NCBI GenBank assembly: GCA_021432635.1
Contig: MU270040.1
Span: 132,323-196,322 of the forward strand
DNA length: 64,000 nucleotides
Reading direction: 5' to 3'
DNA from: Thozetella sp. PMI_491
Lineage: Eukaryota; Ascomycota; Sordariomycetes; Chaetosphaeriales; Chaetosphaeriaceae
Shown: positions 34,547-45,160 of the stretch, in pieces
How positions within the stretch are numbered: the first letter of the stretch is position 1
Layout of the letters: every line of letters starts with the position of its first letter
Program-made: the position numbers and the translations under genes
The notes under the pieces: generated by a model
Told to the model about the DNA's origin: nothing
Database searches by the model: none
What the model saw: the letters and a program-made list of their open reading frames with translations, nothing else

Positions 34547-36524
34547 CGGTCTCGGCGGAGAACATTAGCCGCCTAGCTGCCCCGAGCCTTGCAGCCAAAT
34601 GTTCCTTTTAGCTCGCTGCCTGCCCTGTCCGAGGTGATAGATACCCATGCTACCTAACTGCGTGTAGGTAAGAAAGCCACAGCGCTGGAAGGTAATCATT
34701 CAGCCCCTCGATGATCCCTGCATGGGGGCAGGCGCAGTGCTGGGCGGCGAATCCCCTGACCCACAGATAGTCCCCCTTAATCCTATACGTGGCATACAAT
34801 ATTATTCCTTTAACCCATATGAAAACCTAGTGGCGTATAGATCAAGCTCATCGAGAGACATGGTCCCTAGCATTACTTCTGTCCCGCAAGCCCGACAGAA
34901 AGAAGACGGAAATGGTGCTCCCCGGGAACTGTCATGTCATGTTCAGTCCCTGAGTGGGAGCTGATTAGGTTTCATTGGGATTGGGGGATGGCCTGGGCCG
35001 GAAAGGGTAGTGTGGGAAGCCATGCCGAGTTAAGCCGGTTCTGGAGGCAGCATCTAGCCTCTGAGTGATGTAATCATGGGAGAGCAGCTTCGCGGGGCGC
35101 TTCTGTGCTAGACCCTAGACCCTGTTTTCCAATGCCGCGAGCCTGCAGGAGGATGTAAGTCATATCTCAAGTATTCCGATAACCTATTTTCCTGTTGCAC
35201 TCCGGTAGTTGTTACTTCTATTTGAGGTATTTAGAATGCCGCGAGTCTGTTTACAGTCATGTCACTTTTTCCTATATACGCGAGCTCTGACAGCTTACGA
35301 CTTTCTTGTCGTCAGAATAAGCCCCAGAGCTTTAGAAACACAGCGCCTCCAGCTTCCCACCCCTTCCCGTCCAATCGCGAAAACATACGAAGAGCCTGAG
35401 GCAGTGGATGACCCTTGGCGGGAGATCAAAATCTTTCCCCGGCTAGCGCTCTGCAAAGACCTCTCGAGGGCGCCACAGCTTCGTTGGATTAGCATGTGGC
35501 TTGACGTGTTGGATTATCGGAACCACGAGTTTTTAACTAAAAGCCCACGCCTATTCCCATCAAATTCAAGGATATTATCGATGACAAGTCCAAGTCTTCC
35601 GGCCTAATCGAACCATATACACGGCTAGAAAGTGCTCTACGGCCTTGTTCGGTCACTAATCGGGAGCCAATTAGGCTACATTGGGATTGAGGATTTGTCC
35701 AGTCAATGCGATTCCATCTTAAAGGTGTTCGGGGCGAATGCGCTGCGAGAAGACTATCCATCATTTACGAGATGGACACGGAACTTTTGATGGGCCTAAA
35801 ACTGAGCAAACCCTCTCTTGAGTTCTTTTAACGCCCCGCAATCCTTGGCAGACTCTCTTTAGTAGGTTAGGTAATTAGTTTCTTGCAACCTAACAACTTG
35901 ATTGACTGGCTCGTCTACTAATTGCTAGTTACCTTATGTTGATGGGGCGGTGTTCCTAGCCGAGCGTGGGATTTAATTGACTAGAGTTTCATGCCCTAGG
36001 GAACTAGGTTGGTCTATTGGAACGGTTCTCCTGTGGCATCCGCCAATATTCGGATCCTTTGGCCTGCCAAGAGGTGGGACCCGGCCCTACTTTTGCAGGG
36101 ACTCAACTACCCGGTCAAGCGTGATTTCATTGCTGGCAACTGGGCTCAGCCTTAGTCAAGAGCCTCTTGGCGCGCAACATCAAGTACCACGCTGTCATCC
36201 TATGTTGATTCCTTCCCGTCGCAACGGGCCACCGTCATTTAAGCTCAGGCATGGCGGAGCTGGGCAACCTGCCTAAACGAGCGGCCGGGGAACTGCACTT
36301 GAAAGCTTGGCAGCAGAGCCTTTTGTTACACTACTGAATAGGAGCCGATGGATGCTCCAGGGGACGTCGCCTTACGGGGGGGCTCGTTGCTCGCTACCTC
36401 AGGGAGCCATCAGCGGCGCTGTTTGTACCTATATATACTGCTTGGCGCACACTTGTTGAGAGCCGCGTTGTCGTAACCAGCACCAGCATCGTCATACGGC
36501 TGTTCTGTTCACCACGTCCTCATC
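34547..36524. other. Intergenic, no supported gene
   Basis: Nearly 2 kb. A plus frame near 35330-35600 has a protein-like end (RWISMWLDVLDYRNHEFL), possibly a decayed fragment, but no start, domain or splicing supports a gene. Confidence 0.45.
36430..36437 (+). promoter_or_regulatory. Possible TATA box of the HExxH secreted protein gene
   Basis: TATATATA lies about 90 bases upstream of the ATG at 36525, the usual place for a core promoter element in a strongly expressed secreted-protein gene. Confidence 0.4.
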
Positions 36525-37654
36525 ATGTTCGGCTCTCTGTTGAAGGTGACCTCGTTGGCAGCCCTGCTGCTCCCGGCGACCGTCTCGGCACTCCTTGACA
36601 AGCCTGCGCTGTGGTCTAACCTCGACTTCACCCACAATGGCCTGCAGGCGAACCTTCCCACTCACGGCTACAGCATTTCGGTCTTCCTTGACAACTACAT
36701 TGCTAGCGCCTGCAAGGAGCGTGCCAATGCCGAGGGGTACAGCCCATATGATATCATCACATACGTGGTCAAGTACGACGATGTAAGCCACCCCTTCTGG
36801 AGATACCGTGGCGGCCATGACTAGGGCGGATGCTAATATACGTCTCCAGTGCTCCGTCGAGTGGCTCATGTGCCGCCACAAGAACGCCTTAGTCTCAATG
36901 GAGACTTTCGTTCAAAACTTCGGCAAGGTGCCTGTTCGCATGCGTCAAGCTGTCAAGGCGGTCATGTTGGGCATTGACAATGGCGGTCTTGGGGCGTATG
37001 CTTACGGCGACATGGTTGTCTTCTTTAACAGGCCCGACAACGTGGCTGTCTACCTCCATGAGGTAACCCACGCTGTCGACTGGTCCCAGCACTTCCAGAT
37101 CACGGGCCAGCTTTCCCGTAAGTGTCCTCAACTGGGTCCTCATTGACGAGTTCTATTAGTCCATCGCTGAATAAGATGCAGAAACCTCCACTTGGGCCAA
37201 CGCCTACAATGCCGACAGTGCCGTGCCGGACGACTATGCCCGCAACGCCCAGGTCGAGAACCTTGCCCAGCACCCGGGCCCCTATCTCTACAATCGCTAC
37301 GTGCCAGGCGGCATTGCATCCGTTGCCAGTGGATTCGAGCGCCTCGCCAACCAGCAGGCCATGGTCGCACAACAGGGCACCAACGGCAAGTACGGGGCTA
37401 TCTTCGAGCGCGACAACGTCCAGTGCACAAACCGGAAGAACAACGGTGGCTGGGAGAAGCTTCCCGTCCGCCGCCGCTCCACCCAGAGCGAGCGTCGCGC
37501 CGACACCAACGGCCCCCTTGCCGACCGGGACTTCCCCAACACCGAGGAGGAGCAGAAGGCTTACATCGAGTCCAACGGCCTCGAGTTTTCTCCCGTCACC
37601 CACTACAAGCTGTTCCAGGCCATGGAGCCTACCAACTGCACTGGATACATTTAA
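36525..37654 (+). CDS. Secreted HExxH protein, putative zincin-like
   Basis: Exons 36525-36782, 36850-37117 and 37182-37654 join in frame to 332 residues. A signal peptide (MFGSLLKVTSLAALLLPATVSA) starts it. The middle contains YLHEVTHAVDW, a clear HEVTH (HExxH) zinc-binding motif. It follows VVFFNRPDNVAV, which could be the edge strand of a zincin active site. A third zinc ligand cannot be assigned with certainty; candidate His or Glu residues lie in the C-terminal half. The C-terminal part contains RYVPGGIASVASGFERLANQQ and a basic linker (PVRRRSTQSERR). It resembles uncharacterised ascomycete secreted proteins, and possibly the Neurospora conidiation-specific protein 13 group, from memory and unverified. 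Peptidase activity is inference from the motif. Confidence 0.85.
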
Positions 37655-37899
37655 ATGCTTAAGATGTATCATGTGCTACCTCACGGGTCTAAAGAACGAG
37701 GCATTGCTCTAAAGGAGCTCTTCTACTGTGAATATGATATTAAGAGTAAATAGAATTCACGCAACGTGTCACATTCGCGGCACAAAATATATACCCCAGC
37801 GAATTAGGCGCTGATCAGGCCCTCTGACGTACATGGTACATACAACTCAGCATCCAAGAGAGCGAGGCTTTTGTGGTGTTGGTTCATAAATCCGCTATT

Positions 37900-38484
37900 T
37901 TAAAGCCCGAACTGGAAGATGTTAGCAGTGTAACTAAAGCCTGGATGCGCATTGCCGTGTTTAGGGCAGACATACCTGCCAGATATCCAGGCTAACTCCG
38001 GTAGCGGTAGGAGCGCCAGTAGCAATGGCCGAGACGTTGTTGATCCAAGAATACTTCTCACTGCCTGTCTCAAACAGAATCTGCACGCTGGGCGCATGGC
38101 CTTTCTCAGTAACCATGATGTTGGCCCCATCGTCGGTGTGCAAGATATAGATAGCATCTGGGCTAAAGGTGCCCGACTTCAGATCCGTCAAGCCCCAGTC
38201 GAGACCAGTGCCGACTTTGCCTTGGGAGTATGTTAGCGTGCCACCCATATCCCACGTTCTATAATTCCGACAAGTAACATACCCTTGAGCTTCGGCCCCG
38301 AAAATGCGCCCCCGGTGATGGACAAAATGCCCCGGCTTCCCTGGGGACCGCTACCGATGTCAACATTGGCAGCGGAAGGAATCGTAAGATTCACGCTGTA
38401 GAGGTAGGTCAGGGTTGGCGGCTTGGGGTCGGCAAGACCCAGCGCTGCCAGAGACAAGAAGAAGACGGTAGAGAGAGCGACCAT
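37900..38484 (-). CDS. DUF3237 domain protein, secreted form
   Basis: Exon 1 is 38283-38484 and exon 2 is 37976-38220. I propose a 12-base third exon, 37900-37911, after a GTATGT donor and a GCTAAC branch with TTCCAG acceptor. That gives 152 residues ending WQFGL. Without the last splice the frame stops at 37961 instead. The start at 38484 gives a signal peptide (MVALSTVFFLSLAALGLA). The rest is one DUF3237 domain: LTYLYSVNLTIPSAANVDIG, ITGGAFSGPKLKGKVGTG, YILHTDDGANIMVTEKG, ILFETGSEKYSWINNVSAI. It is a paralogue of the gene at 14325-15036 but directed to secretion. The function of the domain is not known. Confidence 0.85.
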
Positions 38485-39426
38485 TTTTGCGAAGGGCACA
38501 GAGTGATGACACAGGTAGAAATCTTGGTTCATAAACTCAAGTAAGGTAGAGCTTGGCTGCTTTTGTATAATGCAGTTCTTAGATCTAGATCTTATATGCC
38601 CGTACACCTGGCCCAGGTCTGCGGGGCTGGGCCCGTTCAGCCGGCAGTACGCACTTCATCTCGACTATGGCGTTCCGGCACTGCGGTCAGCACGCGGCAT
38701 CTAGGCAAAGATCGTCGGCTAAAGCATTGCTGGGGGACCACCGGTGGGTAAACACAGGGCATCGGGAGCTTAAAATTTCCAACCCGGGTCGCAATTAAGG
38801 CATTGCAGGCTTTCATTGGCCACGCAGTATGTGAAATCTTGGGCCCTTTCTTGGCAGGGACTCGTTTACCATGCGGGCGATACCGCGGCAGGCGGCCCCT
38901 GCTTAGGCGCTGGTGCAGTCTTTGCATAAACGGGAATTTGTAGTACAAAAAGACCCACGGGTGACGGAGCTCAGACCTGAATGGCACAATGCCGGAAAGT
39001 GAACTATACGGCGGGCTGAAGTGGCACCCGCCGGGACACCTATACTGCTGGCAGAGACTCTCGGGTCCTACTGACGAAGGCCGTCGTCTGTTCTCGAGGC
39101 ACCTGGATGTTTAATTGCTAATTATCGCTGCTCTAGTATAGATTACTATCACGTATAAGTTGGGCTCGTCTGCTAGTTAAGTGCCTCCCCGCGACTCCGG
39201 AACCTAAAATGACAAAAGTTCTAGGACCTCCTTGGCGTCCGGCTCCCCGGGACGAACATGAGAAGAGCGGCCCAACAAGTGTGAGAGGAGGCATATGATC
39301 AATGCTTCTTGCTTTTATCTTTTTCTTCACATGGGACCTCCCATTCGGCTCCCACTTAGATATTGTGCAATACGTAAATATTCTCCTTCGCCTCAGTCTC
39401 TAGTGGAGATAAATGACTAGACCACG
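38485..39426. other. Intergenic, no gene seen
   Basis: About 940 bases: the promoter of the secreted DUF3237 gene and the 3' flank of the PHP-like gene. Confidence 0.5.
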
Positions 39427-41877
39427 CTAATTTTCGTAGCTGAGGAAAAGAGGGCTAGTTATTACTTTGCCACCGGCATGCTCTCTTCCCACAAAGTAGA
39501 TCGCCTGGTTCTCTCCAGCGACATGGGAGCTAGCCTCTATGGTAAGGCTGCCCTCTACTCGCCGAGGCAGCGGCACGTCGGGCACGACCTCGGCGGAGAC
39601 AAAAAGCTCCGCGCCTCCTTTGATGTCGACTTGCTTCCCGCCTGGCTGCCCGGCTTCTGACTCGGAGGTAACCAAGGAAAACCGCGGCTGGGCTTTGTGG
39701 GGATTGCCTAAAAGCGCATTTCCAACCTTCACATACCCGCCCAAGTGGCCTGTGACGCTGATGCTGGAGGGGAGTTTGGACTCAGAGGCGAAGAAGATGT
39801 CGACACCGTCAAAGTCGCCGCTCGTCCGCGTGTTGAAGACGACCTGAGTGTCGGAAATTTTCCTGACCACGTCCTCTGGGTTATCCGCTATGCCCCCGAA
39901 CGGTTGCACGTGCGAGATGGCGGCGTCTGAGACGAGAATCGCTCCTTCCCACACTGCCTCGCGATATCTGTCATAGACGCGAGCGCCTCCCCATCGCACA
40001 CTGAGCTTTCGAGGTAGCGTCGAACCCGCCTCGCCCTTCGAGGCTTCTTCCCGAAGGTCGCGGTGGAGGATCCGGCCGGTCGCATCCCAGGCCTCGACAG
40101 TGGCGAAGCCACTAGTGCCGAAGAAGGAGTAGTCAAGGACCGCATTATCGCTCAGCTTGACCACCACGTCGTCACCCTGGAGCTTTCCACCCTTCGTCTT
40201 GACGAGACCGACGAGCCGCTCCCCGGTGGTGGCAAACGTTCTTCGGGCGCGAAGCGCGGTAGCAACGTCGCGATGGGCCAGATTCTCGGCCAAAACGCCA
40301 GTGAGGCCGCCCTTGGTGCCAAACACAGCAGTGCCGGGAACTCCACCGCCGCAGCGGCCGCGGTGCTCATCTGAGTTCGCACTCACGCCTAGCTTCCAGC
40401 CGCGCTTCACTGCGTCGCGAAGGAGCCATTCGAACAGCCCCCATGCACTTCCGATCTCCAGAAGCCGCTCAAGGCGAGGGTGGTGCCATGCCAGGTTGCA
40501 CCTGCGGCCACCGACGTGCGGGATAAGGAGGTGCTTTTCTGGCGCGTGAGCATAGGTCGCGTAGACCTCATCGAGCGGCCAGGCACCGGGTACTAGCTCG
40601 GCCGGGCCGTCTTCGTTCCACTCGAAGCTCCGTGCGACGTTGCCGTTGCGGTCGAACGGGAATTCGGGCTCGCTGGTTCTGGGGTCGTCGAGGAAGACGA
40701 CGTTGTGGTCCCCGCCAGCGGCCGAGTTCCCGCACCACTCAGTGCCGGGGAACACGATGAACTCGCCGTCAGCATTGACCTTACGGATCACGTCGAGAGT
40801 GGCGTCCCAGCGCTGCTTGGTGATGTTGAAGTCGTTGGCGGTGTAGCCTACGACGTCCAAGCCGGCAATTTGTTGCGCGTAGGAGAAGTTATATGTGGTT
40901 GAGTTGGTGCCGACAGTGTCGTCGGAGTGTACGTGAAGGTCGGCGAAGAGCGGCCGGGGGATGGTAAGGGACGAGTCCGCTGAGATGTAATCGGAGACGG
41001 AAACGAGAACTGATCCGCTACCGTCCACAACGGAGACGGATAGACTGTAGTCACCATCGAAGGGCAAGGACAGCGAAGTATTTGCGACAGTCCATCCCTG
41101 TTGGGAGAATGAGATATTCTCCTCTAAGAGAGACTGCAAAGCGCCTTCTTTGGCCACGACAACTAGTGCTGCGAGCCCTTCAAGGCCGGCCGTCGCGTTC
41201 CCCCATGCATCTTCTGTGTGGATATGGACAGGGAAAGAGGCACCCGGGCGCACCAGGCGTGGCGTTAGTGCCTTGACCTTGGCGACGGACCCCGCCTCGA
41301 TGGGGAAGGCGATGTCGGGCTTGATGGGCGCGAAGCGCGAGGTGCCTACGGGGTCGATGTACCATCTCATCAGAAACTTGTCCTCGACGAAGGTCTGCAC
41401 GCGGGTGCCGCGCGAGCCCCACCTCCTGTCTCCGATGCGGACCACGATCTTGTCGCCAGGGTTCATGTACCCGTCGACAATGTCGATGATGATGGCCTTC
41501 TGGAATGGCCGCTCGTGGCCCTTCTGGTCGAAGCGGACCGCCAGCGACTGGACCGTTGCGGGCGTCTGACCGGGGTGCAGGGGGCCGGGGGTGTATTCGG
41601 CCGAGACGTAGTTGTCCTGCTTGGGATCGGAGGTCTGGAAGAGCGCCCAGTCCGAGTAGAACTTGAACGTGCCCTTGATCCAGGCCCCGTCGGCCAGGCC
41701 GCTAGCTCCGACGGTGTATTCAACAATGACTTCAGTCCATTGGCCAGCTGTAAGCGCACGCGTGTTGCACTCGAGCGTCCCAAGGAAGGGAAGGCTCTTG
41801 GTATGCTGGTATAAGCCGGTTGGAGCGAAGTACTGGCCTGCTAGGGCTGTGAGCTCCGCGTCTGACAGCGTCTTCAT
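39427..41877 (-). CDS. PHP-fold metal-dependent hydrolase-like protein (DUF3604-like)
   Basis: A single uninterrupted exon of 816 residues. The N-terminal ~300 residues are beta-rich and Ig-like (WTEVIVEYTVGASG, PGDKIVVRIGDRRWGSRG). The catalytic-type core begins with LFADLHVHSDDTVGT (His315 and His317, the HxH of PHP proteins), then VVGYTANDFN, EWCGNSAAGGDHN, LLIPHVGGRRC and GVSANSDEHRGRCG. These match metal-ligand motifs of the DUF3604/PHP group, which hydrolyse phosphoester or related bonds; the true substrate is unknown. No signal peptide is seen. Being intronless and so long is unusual beside multi-exon neighbours, and the family is much commoner in bacteria, so horizontal origin is possible. 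It is divergent from an allantoate-permease-type transporter, which may import its substrate. Confidence 0.85.
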   Translation of the reverse strand: MKTLSDAELTALAGQYFAPTGLYQHTKSLPFLGTLECNTRALTAGQWTEVIVEYTVGASGLADGAWIKGTFKFYSDWALFQTSDPKQDNYVSAEYTPGPLHPGQTPATVQSLAVRFDQKGHERPFQKAIIIDIVDGYMNPGDKIVVRIGDRRWGSRGTRVQTFVEDKFLMRWYIDPVGTSRFAPIKPDIAFPIEAGSVAKVKALTPRLVRPGASFPVHIHTEDAWGNATAGLEGLAALVVVAKEGALQSLLEENISFSQQGWTVANTSLSLPFDGDYSLSVSVVDGSGSVLVSVSDYISADSSLTIPRPLFADLHVHSDDTVGTNSTTYNFSYAQQIAGLDVVGYTANDFNITKQRWDATLDVIRKVNADGEFIVFPGTEWCGNSAAGGDHNVVFLDDPRTSEPEFPFDRNGNVARSFEWNEDGPAELVPGAWPLDEVYATYAHAPEKHLLIPHVGGRRCNLAWHHPRLERLLEIGSAWGLFEWLLRDAVKRGWKLGVSANSDEHRGRCGGGVPGTAVFGTKGGLTGVLAENLAHRDVATALRARRTFATTGERLVGLVKTKGGKLQGDDVVVKLSDNAVLDYSFFGTSGFATVEAWDATGRILHRDLREEASKGEAGSTLPRKLSVRWGGARVYDRYREAVWEGAILVSDAAISHVQPFGGIADNPEDVVRKISDTQVVFNTRTSGDFDGVDIFFASESKLPSSISVTGHLGGYVKVGNALLGNPHKAQPRFSLVTSESEAGQPGGKQVDIKGGAELFVSAEVVPDVPLPRRVEGSLTIEASSHVAGENQAIYFVGREHAGGKVITSPLFLSYEN

Positions 41878-43042
41878 TTTGGGAACGAATAATTAGACTG
41901 CGAAGATGTGGTATAGTCAATATCTCAGCAAGCAATTACACGAGCTGAGCACAAGTCCTCGCAGTGAATTTCCATATTACAGGGAGGTGACCTAAAACAG
42001 ATATTCAATACATCGGCTTCGGCTGAGGTCCCGGAGTAGTGGGGCCAGTTCCAGTCCTGCGCTTGGTTATTGCGCCATGCGCTACCGCGGTGACGTGATC
42101 TCTGGCCGTTTGCTACTATTTGCCAAAACGCGTTCAGCAGCTAATAGCCAGTTCCACTTCAGCTTAGCCCGCGGTGGTTCCTCATGCCTTTGTTTCAAGT
42201 GGAATATCTTGAATACGAAGTCTGCAAAGCAATTGAACCGTATAGATACAAGTGAGAGCGGTTATCGCTACCTTAGGAGCTTTGGTCAGCCTTTTTCACG
42301 TTCCTAATACTATACATACCTCGACAGCGCTACGAGGCCACGTTTCTACCAACTACAGCGTCTCCATTTGAGCCCATATCCAGATACTAACCCCTGAGGC
42401 TAGAAGATTACCCAGTGGATTGTTGTGGACCAGACCACAGATGGTGTTCGCCATGACTCGGGATGAGACTAGGCGCTGAGGAGATGGAACAACAGCAACA
42501 GAAAGCCAACAGTATATCATGGTTGGACCCTCAGTGTAGCTAAGGCTGTTATCTAGCAAGTTGCCATGTACTGTAACGCCCCACCATAGAGAAATGCCGG
42601 TACCGGTGGCCTGGATGACGACAGCGGAGCTACCGAGCGCCATCACTCGGTCGGCTGCACGGAACAGTTCATTGACAAGGTAGATATCTATAGTCGGCCA
42701 GCTAGCACTGGCTTGCATTCATCACAGGCCCACATACAGGCGTACTCTATGTGACGAACCCCAGTAGTGAAGACTTGTCTACCGGCTGACGGCCAACCGG
42801 GATCGATAATGGGCAACGACGCCAAGGGACTGGGTTCCGTAGTCCTGAGAATTGGCGATTGCGTGCTTAGACCCACAACCTTCGCCATCGCAATTCTGGT
42901 AGACAAGTAGACTACTCTTCAAATATAGAGATACCCATGTAAACGCTGGAAACTTGCCAGTCGGTCGAAGCTGTCCCCTTTGGATTCTAACGTACTAGGC
43001 TCGGTCGACTCACAATTCGGTGGCTCGATTCTGCTACCTACC
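41878..43042. other. Divergent promoter region, PHP-like gene and MFS gene
   Basis: 1.16 kb between two genes transcribed away from each other. No coding frame is supported. It probably holds shared control sites. Confidence 0.5.
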
Positions 43043-44797
43043 ATGTCTTCCGCCGACATCACCACGGCCGACCCTGAGGTGGCCTCCCAGGAGAAGGGCG
43101 GGGACATGAAGCCGCTGGCTGTCGAGCCCGATTGGACGGCCGCAGAGGAGAGCAGCGCAAAATGGAAGTGAGTATAGTGGAAATCGAAGAGAGACGACAG
43201 TTGTGACGTCAGCCTTGCTGATGCGATTGGCCTGTATAGGCTAGACTTGATCATCATGCCTCTCTTGACTCTTGGGTTCTTCTGTCTGCGTAAGATCAGT
43301 CCTGAGCCGTTCTCTTCTGTGTTCACTCTCTGACAGGATGCAGAGCTGGACCGTGGCAACATTGCCAACGCTATCACGGACACCTTCCTGGACGATGTCG
43401 GCATGGACCAGTTCCAGTTTAACGTCGGCCAGCAGCTGCTCTCCCTCGGAATTGTCCTTTTTGAGATACCCTCTAACATGATCCTGTATAAAGTGGGCCC
43501 CGGAAAGTGGCTCACGCTCCAGCTATTTCTTTTTGGCACAGTCAGCACTTTCCAAGCTTTCCAGTCCAACTATGCCAGCTACCTCGTCACGCGGTTCCTG
43601 CTCGGCGTCACCGAGTCCGGCTACATTCCTGGTGGACTCTGGACACTTTCTACGTGGTATACACGGGAGGAAACGGCGAAGCGAGTGATGATATTCTTCT
43701 TCGGGAACCAGCTCGGCCAGGCATCGGCCAAGCTGATCGCCTACGGAATCCTCCACATGAAGGGGGTCGGAGGTTATCCGGGCTGGTTCTGGCTATTCAT
43801 CATCATGGGCGCCTTCACCATGGCTAGTGGTTTTGTGCTTGGCTTCTGCCTCCCGGACGCATTCCACAATCCGCACAGCTGGTTCCTGCCGCGCTTTAAC
43901 TTCTTCACCGAGAGAGAGCTTCATATCCTCCAGACCCGCGTGATGCTCGACGACCCGAAGAAGGAGAAGAAGAAGCAGCACATTACACTAGCAGCTTTCA
44001 AGAAAGCTGTAAGCTTCACTCTACTGATCTCTTCTTGATGTTCGGAAGTTGGGAAAGCGGACACATGCTAACCCGGGCTCTTAGTTTTCCAATTGGCGCA
44101 TATGGATACACGTATTCATCACAATGGGAAATAATGGCCCGTTCCGTGGGTTCGACACATATGGCCCTACCATTATTAATAGCTTTGGGTATCCTGCCCT
44201 CACGGCCAACGCGCTCGCTGCCGTCGGCCTCTTCCTGCAGGTTCCCATGTCTTTTGGGTTTAGCTACGTCTCAGATCGGTTGTGAGTAATCGCTGTGCTG
44301 GTGCTCTTAGTGTGTAGTACTGACGATCTGCTCAGTAACAAGCGAGGAGAGACGGTGATAGCTGGAGTCAGCCTCCATATGCTCGGCTATGTCCTCAACC
44401 GCATCTTCACAGAGGTAAACAACCGGGGCGTCCGGTACTTTGGGGTTGTGTGGACCCAGACCTTCGCGTCTTTCCCGCATCCTCTTAATATCGCATGGAT
44501 GTCACTCAGCTGTGCTGACTCGGAAGAGCGGTCCCTAGCGATGGCAATGTAAGCATCGACCACGCTGCATTAGATTGAAACAGTCAAATACTTACCTGCT
44601 TCTTTAGGATCATCATGAGCGCCAACATTGCCGCTATCTACGGAGCGCAGCTGTTCCAAGCCGACGACAAGCCTCTTTACCGCAGGGCGTTTAATTCGAG
44701 TATTGGTATACTCGCCGGCGCAGTGGCGCTTGCGGTGTTTGGATACAGCCATGAGCTGTGGCAGGCCCGGCGGAAGAGGGCGGCCGCATCGCATTAG
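43043..44797 (+). CDS. MFS transporter, allantoate permease (Dal5/ACS) family
   Basis: Six exons (43043-43167, 43240-43289, 43344-44008, 44085-44281, 44336-44548, 44608-44797) join in frame to 479 residues. Typical ACS-family stretches are LDLIIMPLLTLGFF, LQLDRGNIANA, FNVGQQLLSLGIVLFEIPSN, GVTESGYIPGGLWTLSTWYT and the inter-domain loop before WRIWIHVFITMGNNGPF. About 12 membrane segments are visible. The family carries anionic organic compounds such as allantoate, nicotinate, pantothenate or sugar acids with protons. The exon 3 acceptor used here (GATGCAG) restores the conserved DRGN segment; a nearer TGACAG would break the frame. The divergent PHP-like hydrolase and the adjacent decayed regulator suggest a catabolic module. 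Confidence 0.92.
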
Positions 44798-44963
44798 ATT
44801 CTGTTGAAAAACATATAGTAATAATAATAGACGAGAAAACATGCATGTCCTGTCATCAATTCAACTTTATGATATTCCCGTGACTAGATTTGCAGTCCTG
44901 GAGATCGAAGGGCCGTGATACATTCTAAGCTCTAAATATCGGCGCTACCTACCTAGGTACCCC

Positions 44964-44980
44964 ACCTACCTCAGGTAGGT
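44964..44980. repeat. 17-base inverted repeat downstream of the MFS gene
   Basis: acctacctcaggtaggt is a perfect palindrome with one central base, preceded by a related ctacctacctaggtac at 44945-44960. It lies 170 bases after the MFS stop and could form a hairpin in the transcript. Confidence 0.6.
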
Positions 44981-45160
44981 AGATAGTGCCGCGTCGTGCT
45001 GCGTTGTGCCATGTCGAGCGAGGGCGGACCCAGATGCAAGAGGAACGCCAAGATCGGGAGATGTTAGGCCTATGTGGTGGTGGGATACTCCAGATTTCTC
45101 ATTTTTGAGGGGTTGCACAGCAGTCCCAGCGATTGTCCCCTAACACACACTGCGGCCAGG

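Noticed and set aside
35209..35607. 132-codon plus frame with a protein-like C-terminus
   Set aside because: Only the last 40 codons look coding; too little to call a gene or name a family.
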